Source of the DNA: Fimbriimonadales bacterium
Lineage (GTDB): Bacteria; Armatimonadota; Fimbriimonadia; Fimbriimonadales; Fimbriimonadaceae
Reading direction: 5' to 3'
DNA: 6,686 bases
Assembly (NCBI GenBank): GCA_026392145.1
Contig: JAPLCS010000334.1
Span: 1 to 6,686 of the forward strand
Under the pieces are notes generated by a model. It did not search any database, was not told where the DNA came from, and worked only from the letters and a program-made list of their open reading frames with translations. Below, piece after piece: positions 5,686 through 6,686 of the stretch. The stretch's first letter is position 1. Every line of letters starts with the position of its first letter. The position numbers and the translations under genes are program-made.

Positions 5686-6686
5686 TTGACAGGGCGGAGC
5701 ACAACCGGGCCTAAGAGGCCACTTGGGAGTAGTGGTGTGTCTTTGTAGTTGTGGCGCCAGGTGGTGAAGGTTTTGCGGCGAGGTTCGGGTCGAGGTTGGT
5801 GGTAGAGGAACCACTGAGGCCAGTCGCGTAGTTGGCTTCCCTCCCATCCCATATCGTCGGGGAATTGCTCGTCACCGATGAGACGATTTGTCCAGAGGTT
5901 GGTGACGTCGACTTCGAGTTTATTCGTGCCGGCTTTGGCAAAATCGGTGATGTCGACTCGGAAAGGGGATTTCCAGAGCGTGGCGACAGGTTTGCCGTTG
6001 AGCCGAATTCGGCACAGTTCGCGGACATCGCCGAGGTCGAGGAATAGTCGTTGGTCTTTGCCGAGGAGACTTCGGTTGATCTCTATCGATTTTGAATAAG
6101 TGCCAGTGCCGGAAAAGACCTTGGTATCGAAGTTTTCATCTTCGGTCCACGATTTGAGTTTTTCGTAGGTTACGGTTTTGACTGGGTCGTAAGTTGAGGT
6201 GAACTTGATTTGCCATGGACCGGAGAGTTCGATGGGGTTGGCAAGGTTGGAGACCTGTGTCTGAGCTTTTTTGCCATTGGACCAGAGTTGCTCGTACGTT
6301 CCATTTCTCCAAGCGATGAGTTTATTGCCCACGAATTCTGAGATTGGTGGGGTGCCTGCATTGGGGAAGTCACCGACGGCGAATTGAGTGTTTTCGCGGA
6401 AGATCTCGGTCTTGATTGTTTCGCCAAGTTGGTAGGTGACGGTCAAGACTTTTACCACGTTTACTGCGGGGTCGCCACCGAGGTCTGAGTTTGATGCGCT
6501 GATTCGGATGGTGGTTGGGGTTGCTGCCCTGGCAAGGTACTCGGTGACGTCTTTGATGCGTCCGGAGGTTGGATCGCCGTAAGTGGCTTTGATGATTTTT
6601 AGCTTTGGTGCTGGTTTTGCGACTTCCTGTGCCGTTACGGCTTTCGCTTCGACGATGTGGTTTGTATTTGTGGGGGCATTAGTGGG
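5664..6686 (-). CDS. glycoside hydrolase (GH106-like / GH2 sugar-binding fold), C-terminal part with DUF3395-like module
   Basis: The N-terminus is beyond the right edge. The minus frame is open to base 6686, so the GTG at 6458 is internal. Numbering the 340 visible residues from the edge: 1-24 are a Thr/Ala/Asn/Pro-rich linker (PTNAPTNTN). About 30-110 resemble a DUF3395-like module, with KIIKATYGD, IKDVTEYL, ISASNSDLGGDPA and KVLTVTYQLGE. A short AWRNGTYEQLWSNGK strand pair follows (125-139). From 154 on is a beta-sandwich of the GH2 sugar-binding type as seen at the C-terminus of GH106 alpha-L-rhamnosidase-like enzymes: LSGPWQIKF, FSGTGTYSKSIEI, LDLGDVRELCRIRLNGK, TLWKSPFRVDIT, LEVDVTNLWTNRLIGDE (257-273), FTTWRHNYKDTPLLPSGLLGPV. 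The catalytic domain would be upstream, so activity and specificity cannot be judged. The protein is probably exported, as is usual for these enzymes. C-ending codons dominate, unlike the esterase gene. Confidence 0.85.
   Translation of the reverse strand, partial: PTNAPTNTNHIVEAKAVTAQEVAKPAPKLKIIKATYGDPTSGRIKDVTEYLARAATPTTIRISASNSDLGGDPAVNVVKVLTVTYQLGETIKTEIFRENTQFAVGDFPNAGTPPISEFVGNKLIAWRNGTYEQLWSNGKKAQTQVSNLANPIELSGPWQIKFTSTYDPVKTVTYEKLKSWTEDENFDTKVFSGTGTYSKSIEINRSLLGKDQRLFLDLGDVRELCRIRLNGKPVATLWKSPFRVDITDFAKAGTNKLEVDVTNLWTNRLIGDEQFPDDMGWEGSQLRDWPQWFLYHQPRPEPRRKTFTTWRHNYKDTPLLPSGLLGPVVLRPVKVFTLRP

Noticed and set aside
5602..5847. Upstream part of a 95-codon minus-strand frame overlapping the glycoside hydrolase end
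   Set aside because: It is out of frame with the conserved glycoside hydrolase sequence, and its Pro/Thr-rich translation is what C-rich coding DNA gives in a shifted frame. Only its last 14 codons, in the intergenic gap, were kept as a tentative leader ORF.
1..6686. CRISPR array, tRNA/rRNA, insertion sequence or phage/defence genes
   Set aside because: No regularly spaced repeats, no tRNA cloverleaf or rRNA sequence noticed, no transposase-like protein, and no terminal repeats or target duplications seen. The ankyrin protein alone does not justify calling a defence system.

Overview
The window most likely comes from a planctomycete, probably a Pirellula- or Rhodopirellula-like relative, with Verrucomicrobiota as the alternative. 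The main reason is the tandem pair at the left: a LamG plus DUF1553 (PSD1-type) protein followed directly by a twin-arginine DUF1501 protein. This pair is a hallmark of these phyla and is often present in many copies per genome. Secreted carbohydrate-active enzymes and ankyrin proteins fit the same setting. Base composition is near half G+C by eye.

Layout, left to right. (1) 3-1463 (+): C-terminal 486 residues of a LamG/DUF1553 protein whose start lies left of the window. (2) 1470-2966 (+): complete DUF1501 protein with a Tat-type N-terminus, 6 nt after the previous stop and in the same frame. (3) 2967-3161: gap with only weak inverted repeats. (4) 3162-4028 (+): complete secreted serine-hydrolase (esterase-like) protein. 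(5) 4029-4099: short convergent gap holding a strong G-quadruplex motif on the + strand. (6) 4100-5563 (-): complete 487-residue cytoplasmic ankyrin-repeat protein. (7) 5564-5663 (-): 100-nt gap with a possible 13-residue leader ORF, bordered by a long hairpin that encloses the stop codon of the next gene. (8) 5664-6686 (-): C-terminal 340 residues of a large glycoside hydrolase with a GH2/GH106-like sugar-binding beta-sandwich, preceded by a DUF3395-like module. It runs off the right edge.

How the genes may fit together (inference): the DUF1553/DUF1501 pair is almost certainly co-transcribed and is exported or cell-surface associated. The secreted esterase and the glycoside hydrolase are both plausible polysaccharide-processing enzymes, de-esterification and rhamnoside or related glycosidic cleavage respectively, but they are on opposite strands and need not be co-regulated. 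The ankyrin protein lies downstream of the glycoside hydrolase on the same strand and may be on the same transcript, possibly attenuated by the hairpin.

I see no mobile element, tRNA, rRNA, CRISPR array or recognisable defence system. The most unusual signals are at the DNA/RNA level: the stop-codon hairpin at 5647-5685, the G4 tract between convergent genes, and the overlapping leader ORF. The DUF3395-like plus glycosidase fusion is the main protein-level point of interest.
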